Source of the DNA: Hyphococcus flavus
GTDB taxonomy: Bacteria > Pseudomonadota > Alphaproteobacteria > Caulobacterales > Parvularculaceae
DNA length: 64,000 nucleotides
Reading direction: 5' to 3'
Assembly (NCBI RefSeq): GCF_028748065.1
Contig: NZ_CP118166.1
Span: forward strand, 201,501-265,500
The notes below the pieces were generated by a model. The model saw only the letters and a list, made by a program, of their open reading frames with translations. It was not told where the DNA came from and did no database searches. Shown here piece after piece: positions 45,329 to 53,433 of this stretch. Position 1 is the first letter of the stretch. Each line of letters opens with the position of its first letter. Made by a program: the position numbers and the translations under genes.

Positions 45329-46867
45329 CTAGCCCTCAACAATCGCAAGGGTGCTGTTCCACTCTGCGACCGGCATCGTCTGAACCGTGCCGGAGGGCCA
45401 TCTGACCGTAAGCTCGACCGCCTCAGCCCCTTTGCCGAGCCCGAAATGCTGGACGAGGTCGCTCTGGCTGCGCCAGCCGGAATGGGTGGCGACCTCACGA
45501 ATCTGAAGCTTTTCGGCGCCGTCCTGCTGGTAACGCAGCTCCAGCCGCGCGCCGACGCCCGAGCGGTTTGACGCGGTTCCTTCGAGCGAAACCTTCAGCC
45601 AGTCGCCGCTGGCGAAGTTGTTTTCGATCAGCACGTTTTCCTCAAGCCCGGCGCCGGGCCGGTTCGGCCAGTTGCCAATCAGAATATCGAGATCGCCGTC
45701 GAGATCGGTGTCAGCGATGGCGACCGATGCGCTGTGATGCAGGGAAGCCGAGTAGGCTTCGGGCGCCAGCCGCGAAAAGTTTCCCGATCCGTCGTTGAGA
45801 TAGATATGACTCGACGCGCCCCAGTTCGCGGAAACAATGTCAAGATCGCCGTCATTGTCGAGATCACCAAAGCTGACAGCGTATGTGAACCCCGGCTCTC
45901 GCGTCGCTGCGCCAGCATCCGATGCTTCGAACGCACCGTCGCCGCGGTTGAGATAAAGCTTGTTCGCCAGACCGGAAAGATTGCCAACGTAAACATCAAG
46001 ATCGCCGTCATTGTCCACATCGCCCAGCGCAACCGACATGGGCAGTGTCGGATCCTCCGCGAAAGCATCCGCATCGACGCGCGTGAAATTGAAATCACCA
46101 TCGTTGCGGTACAATGCGAGGCGATTGAGTTCAGGATTATTTGGTGAGCGATTGGCGACAAACAAATCCTGATCGCCGTCATTGTCATAGTCCGCCCACG
46201 AGGCGCCGCCCGTCGGCTGGTCCTGCATCGCCGGAACCTGATCTTCTATTTTGACAAAGCGCTCGCCATTCTCATTACGGTAGAGATAATTGACGCCCGT
46301 ATGGCTGAGGCCGCCATTGGAAACATAAACGTCGAGAAAGCCATCATTGTCAGCGTCCGCAGCGGCTACGGAATAAGACCAGCCGCCGTCAGTCGTCAGC
46401 GGCTGCGTTTCCATCGAAACGAAACTGACTTCTTCGCCACCTCTTTGCTTGACGAAGTAGTTCCGTTGATCGCGCTGGTTAGCAAGAAACCCGTCGAGGT
46501 CGCCGTCATTATCATAGTCGGCCCAGGCGCTGCCTGAACCGAACCCTTCGATCTCACTTAGACCCGGCAACGCCATCGCCACAAAAGTCCCGCCGCGATT
46601 TTCGTAGAATTTATTTTCCTGCGGCGCCGGTTCCTCCAACTGAACATTATAGCCGTTGGTGACGATAATGTCGGGATCGCCATCCGAATCAATATCAGCG
46701 AAAGATACGCCGCCGGTGCTGGCGCGGTCGGTTGTTAAAGGCGGCATCGCCACTTCGGAAAAGCTGCCGCGCACGACAGTCGCTTCACTTTGCGTGTTGC
46801 ATGCTGCGGCGCTGAGCACGCAAATAAGCGAAAAACCCGCAACAGAAAAGGAATGACGGTTTTGCAT
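45329..46867 (-). CDS. FG-GAP repeat lipoprotein with ASPIC/UnbV C-terminus (CRTAC1-like)
   Basis: 512 residues. Lipobox LSAAAC near residue 23. At least seven FG-GAP/VCBS-type repeats with calcium loops of DxDxDGxxD form (SFADIDSDGDPDIIVTNG, WADYDNDGDLDGFLANQ, SFGDLDNDGDLDIVSANWG). The C-terminus is the ASPIC/UnbV domain (GVGARLELRY ... VELTVRWPSGTVQ). These are outer-surface beta-propeller proteins whose ligand is not known. Followed by a cytochrome c lipoprotein on the same strand. Confidence 0.88.
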   Translation of the reverse strand: MQNRHSFSVAGFSLICVLSAAACNTQSEATVVRGSFSEVAMPPLTTDRASTGGVSFADIDSDGDPDIIVTNGYNVQLEEPAPQENKFYENRGGTFVAMALPGLSEIEGFGSGSAWADYDNDGDLDGFLANQRDQRNYFVKQRGGEEVSFVSMETQPLTTDGGWSYSVAAADADNDGFLDVYVSNGGLSHTGVNYLYRNENGERFVKIEDQVPAMQDQPTGGASWADYDNDGDQDLFVANRSPNNPELNRLALYRNDGDFNFTRVDADAFAEDPTLPMSVALGDVDNDGDLDVYVGNLSGLANKLYLNRGDGAFEASDAGAATREPGFTYAVSFGDLDNDGDLDIVSANWGASSHIYLNDGSGNFSRLAPEAYSASLHHSASVAIADTDLDGDLDILIGNWPNRPGAGLEENVLIENNFASGDWLKVSLEGTASNRSGVGARLELRYQQDGAEKLQIREVATHSGWRSQSDLVQHFGLGKGAEAVELTVRWPSGTVQTMPVAEWNSTLAIVEG

Positions 46868-47000
46868 GAGAACCCCCTCCAGCGTTTCTCATCACCGGCC
46901 ATGCCGGCAAATGAAAAATTCACTAAACGCTTTTGAACGAGATTCCGCGTCCCTTAGCGGCAAGCCGCATCACAATCGCGATAAGCTGAGTTCAGGTCGA

Positions 47001-47576
47001 TCAATTCCTGTCGACCGGCGCCTCATCAAGCGTTTCGGTGGGGACCTCCCCTTCACGACCGCGTGATAAATAATCGTCCCAGTCTTCCATTTCCCAAAAT
47101 CGCTGATCTAGCAGGCTGTCAGCGATGTTTTCGGGTAATGATTCGGGCGTCAGTTTCTTTTGCGCTTCACGGTCCGCAGCAAACGCAGCGAGATCGGCAA
47201 TCTCTTCCGCCGTGAGATAGATGGTGTAGCCGAGTTCAACCGACTGCAATTCGATCATCGCGGGCGCGCCGCGCCACATGCGGGCGGCGAAATCAAGCGG
47301 GTCGACTTGAGGGTCGCCAATATGGGCGTCAAGCGCCGGCGCAGCCTTGCCGCCAACGCCGTTCGCCGAATGACAGATCACGCATCCTTTTTCCACAAAC
47401 AGCTCGCGGCCATGGGCGGGATCCACCTGGCGCTTAACCGCAGGGCGCAGGCTGACCCGTGCCGGAGACGCTGCATTTTCTGTCCGGGCGTTCGAGTTGG
47501 ACGCAGGCGCGCTTGTTTCCGCGCCGCAGGCGGCGAGAAAAGTGGATAACGTGGCGGCGGCGATATGTGTCCGCAT
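47001..47576 (-). CDS. Cytochrome c-like lipoprotein
   Basis: 191 residues from the ATG at 47576; ATG 47591 adds five residues. The lipobox is FLAAC and the heme site is GCVICHSANG (about 95-104). The following VGGKAAPALDAHIGDP and a Met-containing segment (RMWRGAPAMIEL) suit a class I single-heme cytochrome. Membrane-anchored electron transfer is likely. With the FG-GAP lipoprotein this resembles CRTAC-cytochrome modules. Confidence 0.8.
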   Translation of the reverse strand: MRTHIAAATLSTFLAACGAETSAPASNSNARTENAASPARVSLRPAVKRQVDPAHGRELFVEKGCVICHSANGVGGKAAPALDAHIGDPQVDPLDFAARMWRGAPAMIELQSVELGYTIYLTAEEIADLAAFAADREAQKKLTPESLPENIADSLLDQRFWEMEDWDDYLSRGREGEVPTETLDEAPVDRN

Positions 47577-47680
47577 GTGGCAGGCCCCCATTTCTTTCAG
47601 ACCATTTTCGCGCCGTTTTAGGCGCACTGCAACGGGGTCATGATGAAAGTCAGGAAATGCTTAACCGCTTGCAGACAGGG

Positions 47681-48979
47681 CTAGTGAAAGACGCCGAGCA
47701 ATCCCGCGACAGCCATCAGCGCCAATGAGAAAGCCCACATGGGTAACAGGGAATACCGGATATGGCGTCCCATCTCGAGGCCGGAAAGCCCAAGCGCCAG
47801 CCAAAGGGCCGGCGAAAACGGCGAGATGAATGTACCCACAATATTTCCGATCATCAGCGCGTAAACGACGCTTTCCGGTGATGCGCCGTGCGGGGCGACG
47901 ATTTCATTCACGACCGGCAGCAGCCCAAAATAATAAGCGTCGGTGTTTAATACCAACTCCCACGGCACGCCGAACACGCCCAGCAAAAAGTGGAGATTAG
48001 GCGCGACCGCATCCGGCAAAAGATGACCTGCGTCATTTGCAATGGCGCTGAGCATTCCCGAACCATCCATCACGCCGAGAAACGATCCCGCCGCAAGAAT
48101 GATGGCGCCCATTGTAATGGCGTTGGGCGCATGCACCGCGATCGCAGCCATTTGCGCTTTGGCGCCCGCGTAATTGACGGGCAACGCAAGCGACAATCCG
48201 ATGAGAAAAACGTAAGCCGCCGGAAGAACGCCCATGATCAGCGCCGCCATAACGGCGATAAAAATTGCAACGTTAAAGGCGATCTTTACGGGCGACAATG
48301 AAAGCGCCGGCTGCTTTTCTTCATTCTCTTCAACCGTTGCTGCTTTTGTTTGCAGCGGGAGGCGCGCGATGCGGAGTTGTTCAAACCAGCCGAGTGTTGC
48401 AGCGAAAACGACAAGCATGACGGCCCCGACACCCTGAACCGCTATCAAGGGCCGCCAAAGTTCTGCAGAATCTACGCCGATTACAGCAGCGGCGCGGCCC
48501 AACGGCCCTGCCCAGGGCATCATGTTGAAGATGCCTGCACCGATCGCAAGCAACAAAAGCATCAGATAAAGGCTCATTCTGAGACGCAGATAAACTGGCG
48601 CAAGAGCAGGAACAGTCAGCAGGAATGTCGTTGCGCCTGCTCCATCAAGATGAGCGAGCATGCCTGCGATACTCGTTCCCACCGCCACAGCGATGACATT
48701 ACCGCGCGTCATGCGAATTAGAAAATTGATCAGTGGCCGAAACAAACCGGCGTCCTGCATGGCGCCGAAAAACAAAATCGCGAAAATGAACATCGCCGCC
48801 ACGGGGGCGACCTTCGCAAGGCCGGCAGAAAAGAACCCTGTAATCTCTGGCGCGCCAAACCCGGCTATGAGGGCGCCGACCAGCGGCGGCAATGTCAGGC
48901 CGACCACGGGGCTGATCCGGCCGCTCAATAGCGCCGCAACAACAGCCGCAATTATGGCAAGGCCGATGACTGTCAGCAT
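47681..48979 (-). CDS. CitMHS-family citrate/metal:H+ symporter-like transporter
   Basis: 432 residues, about 12 membrane helices, divided by a polar loop at about 210-230 (KAATVEENEEKQPALSLS). Segments GMLAHLDGAGATTFLLTVPALAPVYLRLRM and LVLNTDAYYFGLLPVVNEI match the CitMHS transporter family. The substrate may be citrate complexed with a divalent metal. Divergent from the FAD oxidoreductase. Confidence 0.85.
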   Translation of the reverse strand: MLTVIGLAIIAAVVAALLSGRISPVVGLTLPPLVGALIAGFGAPEITGFFSAGLAKVAPVAAMFIFAILFFGAMQDAGLFRPLINFLIRMTRGNVIAVAVGTSIAGMLAHLDGAGATTFLLTVPALAPVYLRLRMSLYLMLLLLAIGAGIFNMMPWAGPLGRAAAVIGVDSAELWRPLIAVQGVGAVMLVVFAATLGWFEQLRIARLPLQTKAATVEENEEKQPALSLSPVKIAFNVAIFIAVMAALIMGVLPAAYVFLIGLSLALPVNYAGAKAQMAAIAVHAPNAITMGAIILAAGSFLGVMDGSGMLSAIANDAGHLLPDAVAPNLHFLLGVFGVPWELVLNTDAYYFGLLPVVNEIVAPHGASPESVVYALMIGNIVGTFISPFSPALWLALGLSGLEMGRHIRYSLLPMWAFSLALMAVAGLLGVFH

Positions 48980-49171
48980 GAGGTATTATTCATCCGATCA
49001 GACCGGCCCGAGCTGATCCCGCCGCCGCGAAGCAGCGATCATACATCAAGCTTTGAGGATGCGAACCACGTTTTTTCAAGTGAAAACTGCGCCATCCGGA
49101 GGGTTGGCGCTAACGGTAGCTGCAATCGCTCCCCGTCAGGCCAACTCGTAACGGTACGCCTTGAAAAGCAC

Positions 49172-50404
49172 ATGGCGGGGGTGCTTGCGCCAGACGTCTT
49201 AAGGGGTTCATGCCGAAATGCGCAACGAGATTTAGGTTTGAAGCGTACAGCACCCGAAACACATGATTGCGACTGTGTCGTTATTGGCGCCGGAGTCGTC
49301 GGCCTTGCTTGCGCGGCGCAGCTTGCACGCGCCGGGCGGGAAGTGCTGGTTCTCGAAAAAAACAACATGATTGGCAGCGAAACATCGTCCCGAAACAGCG
49401 AAGTAATCCATGCGGGAATTTATTACCCACCCCAATCTCTTAAAGCGCAAACCTGTATCTCAGGGCGTCGCCTTCTCATTCAATATGTGAAGGAGCGGCA
49501 TATTGATTTTCATCTGTGCGGCAAACTGATTGTCGCTACCAATGATGACGAAGTGATCACCTTAGAAAAGTTACACACGAACGCCCGCGATTCCGGCGTC
49601 AGCAATCTGGAATGGATTGACCAATCGCAACTGTCGACGGTGGAACCGGCGTTGTCAGCCACGGCTGCGCTACTCTCACCCGGTACCGGTATTGTCGACA
49701 GCCATCATTTCATGACGTCGCTACATGGCGATCTCGAAGACCAAGGCGGCATGATCGCCTTTGGAACCTCTGTAGACAGCGGAACTGTTGAGAACGACAA
49801 AATCGTTCTTTTCACGGATACCGCGAAACTTAAGTGCGAAACCGTTGTGAACGCAGCTGGATTGTACGCGCCTGCGCTCGCCGGAACGATTGAAGGGGTC
49901 AATGTTAGATCGCTACCGAGACAGCACCTTGCGAAAGGGTCGTACTTTACTTCTTCCGAACGATCGCCTTTTCGACGTTTGATTTACCCGGCGCCTGCTG
50001 ACGGTGGACTTGGCGTGCACGTAACACTCGACCTTGCTGGCAGAATGAGGTTTGGACCGGATGTCGAGTGGCTTGAGGAAGATAATCCGTCAGCCGCAGA
50101 TTATCGCGTTGAACACGGCCGTGCTGATAGGTTTTATCATGCAATACGAAAATACTGGCCGGGCCTGCCTGATGGCGCCCTGGCGCCGGACTACGCAGGC
50201 ATTCGGCCCAAATTGAGCCCAAAGGGCGCTCCTGCTGCGGACTTTCAAATCCAGGATGAACGTGAACATGGCGTTCCTGGTCTGATCAATCTTTTCGGTA
50301 TTGAAAGCCCCGGGCTGACCGCGTCACTCGCTTTGGCGGAAATCGTTCTCGACAGAACTCAAAACAACCCACGGTCGTTTGATCTGGTTGGGGGCGGCGC
50401 GTAA
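49172..50404 (+). CDS. FAD-dependent oxidoreductase, LhgO-like (L-2-hydroxyglutarate oxidase family)
   Basis: 410 residues in the long frame; a TTG at 49238 would drop 22 dubious residues. The Rossmann motif is DCVVIGAGVVGLACAAQLARAG with EKNNMIGSETSSRNSEVIHAGIYYPPQSLK, a hallmark of LhgO-type enzymes, and later KLSPKGAPAADFQI. Family members oxidise L-2-hydroxyglutarate or similar 2-hydroxy acids with an electron-transfer partner. Substrate not fixed. Confidence 0.82.
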   Translation: MAGVLAPDVLRGSCRNAQRDLGLKRTAPETHDCDCVVIGAGVVGLACAAQLARAGREVLVLEKNNMIGSETSSRNSEVIHAGIYYPPQSLKAQTCISGRRLLIQYVKERHIDFHLCGKLIVATNDDEVITLEKLHTNARDSGVSNLEWIDQSQLSTVEPALSATAALLSPGTGIVDSHHFMTSLHGDLEDQGGMIAFGTSVDSGTVENDKIVLFTDTAKLKCETVVNAAGLYAPALAGTIEGVNVRSLPRQHLAKGSYFTSSERSPFRRLIYPAPADGGLGVHVTLDLAGRMRFGPDVEWLEEDNPSAADYRVEHGRADRFYHAIRKYWPGLPDGALAPDYAGIRPKLSPKGAPAADFQIQDEREHGVPGLINLFGIESPGLTASLALAEIVLDRTQNNPRSFDLVGGGA

Positions 50405-50465
50405 TATCGTCGGAATTGCAAGCATGGTGACTGCCGGTCAGGCGCCGAAATGGGCGGGATTTCAT

Positions 50466-51020
50466 ATGGCGGAGCGAGACAATCGCGACGGAAAGGAGCA
50501 GGATCTCGCCGCCCCGCATTCCAGCGAAAAAGCCGGAGAGTTGGAAGCCGTCTTCCTGGCCACCCGCCCTGAGCTCAAATCCTTCATTCAAAGGCGCATT
50601 GACGACCCGCAGATGGCGGATGACCTCGTCCAGGACGTCTACATAAGGGCGGCAAGGTCGGAAAATTCCAACGAAATCCGGCAGCCGCGGGCGTTACTTT
50701 TTTCCATCGCCCTTAATCTTTTGCGCGACCGTTTCCGGAAAAAGAAAGTCCGCCGGGAAACACAGATCGATCGCGTGGAATGGGTGTCGGGAGAACCTGC
50801 GGAAACGCCGGAAGAAGCCCTCATCAGGGGGATCGAAAGCGAAAGAGTGCGCGCCGTGTTTGATGAAGCGACGGAAAGACAACAGGCGATATTTGTCATG
50901 CATTGGCAACAAGGCCTGGTCTATGCCGAGATTTCAAAACGATTGAATATTTCTGTACGGACCGTTGAGCGCGATATGAGCCGAATTGTGAAACGAATGT
51001 TGCTGGAGCTTGAGAGTTAA
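50466..51020 (+). CDS. ECF RNA polymerase sigma factor, FecI-like
   Basis: 184 residues from the ATG at 50466; ATG 50424 is an alternative. Sigma2 region: ELKSFIQRRIDDPQMADDLVQDVYIRAARS. Sigma4: ATERQQAIFVMHWQQGLVYAEISKRLNISVRTVERDMSRI. FecI-type sigma factors are released by their FecR partner when a TonB receptor is loaded. Next to fecR with 1 bp separation. Confidence 0.9.
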   Translation: MAERDNRDGKEQDLAAPHSSEKAGELEAVFLATRPELKSFIQRRIDDPQMADDLVQDVYIRAARSENSNEIRQPRALLFSIALNLLRDRFRKKKVRRETQIDRVEWVSGEPAETPEEALIRGIESERVRAVFDEATERQQAIFVMHWQQGLVYAEISKRLNISVRTVERDMSRIVKRMLLELES

Positions 51021-51021
51021 A

Positions 51022-51960
51022 ATGGGTATCGAAAATCTCATCCAACGCTGGCGTCGCCGAAGGCAACTTGCTCAGATTGCGAAAAATTTTGCTCATGAAG
51101 GCGGTTTGTCGGGCAGGAACACAGAAACGCTACCAGAAATCGAAAACCTGAGATCAGTGCTCCGCGAGGCTGAGCCACTACCGATGCCGGCTGCATATGT
51201 TGCTAGCCGAACTGATGCTGCTCCTCGTATGAACTGGTCTGTTCCGGCTTTGCGGCTTGCGTTGGCAGGCGGTGCAGCAGCGACCATCGCAGCTTTCAGT
51301 ATAATCGTCTTCACGCCGCCAGCCGCCACCGAGTACGCGACCCGTGTAGGAGAAACAACGACTGTGGCGCTACAGGATGGAAGCGAACTTTTCCTGAGCG
51401 GAAATACATCGGCAAGCGTTCGCTTTACCAAAAACGCCAGGTCAATAACGCTGAATTCAGGCGAAGCGACATTTGATGTCGCGCATGACCCAGCGCGACC
51501 GTTCTCAGTTGACGCGTTAAACACGACGATTGTCGCCGTTGGCACCGAATTCAATGTGTCTCGCCGCGACAATGTCGAGGTAGACGTATTGGAGGGGCGC
51601 GTTCTTGTTAGCCTGGCTCAAAATACAAGCGATCCTGTCTCGGTTTCAGCCGGCGGTCGGGCCATCGCAAATATGGAGACAGGCGACATTGATCTCGCGA
51701 GTGCAGAAACCGAACGCATCAGGTCGTTACAAAGAGGCCGGCTCTATTTTGACAACACGCCTCTATCCGAAGCGTTTGAAGAGTTTGAGCCTTTTTCACC
51801 CTTAAGGGCCCGCATTACTGATGCGACTCTCGCCAACTTAACTGTCAGTGGATCGTTCGACATTGCAGGCATCGAAGATTTCATTTTATCGGTTGAGCAA
51901 GCTCTTAACGCGAATGTCCGTCGCAGCGGCCACGTGGTTGTCGTCAGCCCCTCCCCTTAA
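51022..51960 (+). CDS. FecR-like anti-sigma/signal transducer
   Basis: 312 residues from the ATG at 51022. Short cytosolic N-terminal part with a basic WRRRRQLAQIAK segment, a membrane helix (about 75-95) and a periplasmic FecR domain: YATRVGETTTVALQDGSELFLSGNTSASVRF, then RPFSVDALNTTIVAVGTEFNVSRRDNVEVDVLEGRVLV. Ends in an STN/DUF4974-like module. It receives the signal from the receptor at 53434-55872 and activates the adjacent sigma factor. Convergent with the MFS gene. Confidence 0.88.
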   Translation: MGIENLIQRWRRRRQLAQIAKNFAHEGGLSGRNTETLPEIENLRSVLREAEPLPMPAAYVASRTDAAPRMNWSVPALRLALAGGAAATIAAFSIIVFTPPAATEYATRVGETTTVALQDGSELFLSGNTSASVRFTKNARSITLNSGEATFDVAHDPARPFSVDALNTTIVAVGTEFNVSRRDNVEVDVLEGRVLVSLAQNTSDPVSVSAGGRAIANMETGDIDLASAETERIRSLQRGRLYFDNTPLSEAFEEFEPFSPLRARITDATLANLTVSGSFDIAGIEDFILSVEQALNANVRRSGHVVVVSPSP

Positions 51961-51982
51961 CGCGCTCTGAACAAACCTTTGA

Positions 51983-53374
51983 TTAGCCCGTCGCGCGGAA
52001 GGACTTCTCCAGAAGTCCGTCTTCTTCGATTATCCGACGAATTTCAGCGTGCTTTTTGCGGTCAATCGGAAATTGCCAAAACAGAATGGCGCCAATGATA
52101 TAAAGCGGCGCCGGCGCGACGAGGTAAAGCATCCTGATGACAGGTGCGAGACTGTCCTTGCTCACAGCAGGATCATCAAAGCCGAAAAAAGCCAGCACGG
52201 GTAATGCAAGACCGATCGCGAAAGCATGCACGAGTTTTTGCATCAGGCTCCAACTCGCAAAATGCAAACCGTATCGCATCCGCCCTTTCTGGACAGCGTC
52301 ATAGTCAACCGCATCCGCAATGACCGCCGCCGGGAGAACCAGATACCCCGCCGCCGCGAGCCCTACAAAAAACTCGATAACAACAAACGTCCAGCCTTGC
52401 CCAGGCCCCAAGGGAACAGCAAAAATCATCAAGATCGCCACCGCCAGAATAAGGGACGCAGCAACGCTTCGGTGCTTGCCAAGGGTTTTACTTAAAGCCA
52501 CCCATAAAGGCGTGCCGATGATGACGCCGCTAAACGCGGCAAACAATACATACCCCACGACCTCGGGCTGCTTGAGCACATACGTCGCGTAGTACACTGT
52601 CATGGCGTTTTGAATGCCCTTCGCCAGCCCCATGCAAACATAGGAGATCAAGACGAGCACAAACGGCCTCGTGAACTCCGCAGAACGAATCCGTGACAAC
52701 AATCCTGTCTGTGGTTGCTTAGAAATTTGCTTTTCAGCCGGACGATCAGGAAATGACGTTGATGCGATCAGTACTGCCAGCGGCATTGCAATCATGACCG
52801 CGCCGCCGACCATCGCCATCACAAATCGGTCAATAGAGTCATGTCCGAAAAACATTGCGGCGAGGATCGGTATGCTTGCGGCGCCGACAATACCGAGATT
52901 TGTAAAGGTCTCGCGCATGCCCGACAGTACGGCGCGGCGGTCATAGTTCGTAATCGTTTCCGCGCCCCATGCCTGATACGGAATTTGGATACAGGTCCAC
53001 CCGAAGAATACAGTCGTCGTTGCGATAAAAAGATGAGCGGCGCCGGCGCCTTCAGGAGGCATGAACATCATCCAGGCGCCAAATACAAAGATCGGCGCAC
53101 CGATAAACATCCATGTTCGGCGTCTGCCAAATTTGATACGTGTCCGATCGGACATCCACCCGACAAGCGGGTCAGTAATGACATCCAGCAGGCGGGAATA
53201 AAGCAAAATCATGCCGACAAGAGCGGCGGAAATACCAACGACGTCGTTATAAAAAAAAGGCAGGAAAGCGTTTACCGGGATCAGCATGACCGCGAGCGGC
53301 AAGGCCGGCAGACTATATCCCAAGATACGAAAGAGCCCAGGCGATGCGCCTGCAGCCGGTTGATCTGTTTTCAT
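51983..53374 (-). CDS. GPH-type MFS (sugar/hexuronide:cation symporter) transporter
   Basis: 463 residues from the ATG at 53374. An ATG at 53404 lies inside the TonB receptor's terminator hairpin and is not preferred. About 12 helices. Family segments are LLYSRLLDVITDPLVGWMSDRTRIKFGRRRTWM and FFGWTCIQIPYQAWGAETITNYDRRAVLSGMRE, typical of the glycoside-pentoside-hexuronide:cation symporters. Substrate unknown; placed after the TonB receptor it probably imports the same solute across the inner membrane. Confidence 0.88.
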   Translation of the reverse strand: MKTDQPAAGASPGLFRILGYSLPALPLAVMLIPVNAFLPFFYNDVVGISAALVGMILLYSRLLDVITDPLVGWMSDRTRIKFGRRRTWMFIGAPIFVFGAWMMFMPPEGAGAAHLFIATTTVFFGWTCIQIPYQAWGAETITNYDRRAVLSGMRETFTNLGIVGAASIPILAAMFFGHDSIDRFVMAMVGGAVMIAMPLAVLIASTSFPDRPAEKQISKQPQTGLLSRIRSAEFTRPFVLVLISYVCMGLAKGIQNAMTVYYATYVLKQPEVVGYVLFAAFSGVIIGTPLWVALSKTLGKHRSVAASLILAVAILMIFAVPLGPGQGWTFVVIEFFVGLAAAGYLVLPAAVIADAVDYDAVQKGRMRYGLHFASWSLMQKLVHAFAIGLALPVLAFFGFDDPAVSKDSLAPVIRMLYLVAPAPLYIIGAILFWQFPIDRKKHAEIRRIIEEDGLLEKSFRATG

Positions 53375-53394
53375 GCTGCGCTTTCTAAAAACCA

Positions 53395-53416
53395 CCGCCG
53401 GCATTTAAGCCGGCGG
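53395..53416 (-). terminator. Intrinsic terminator after the TonB receptor gene
   Basis: An 8-bp perfect stem (CCGCCGGC with GCCGGCGG, 6-base loop) is followed on the minus strand by TGGTTTTTAG. It lies 18 bp after the receptor stop and 21 bp before the MFS start, so the transporter is likely read by read-through or its own promoter. Confidence 0.7.
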
Positions 53417-53433
53417 CGGCCCAGGGAGGGAGG

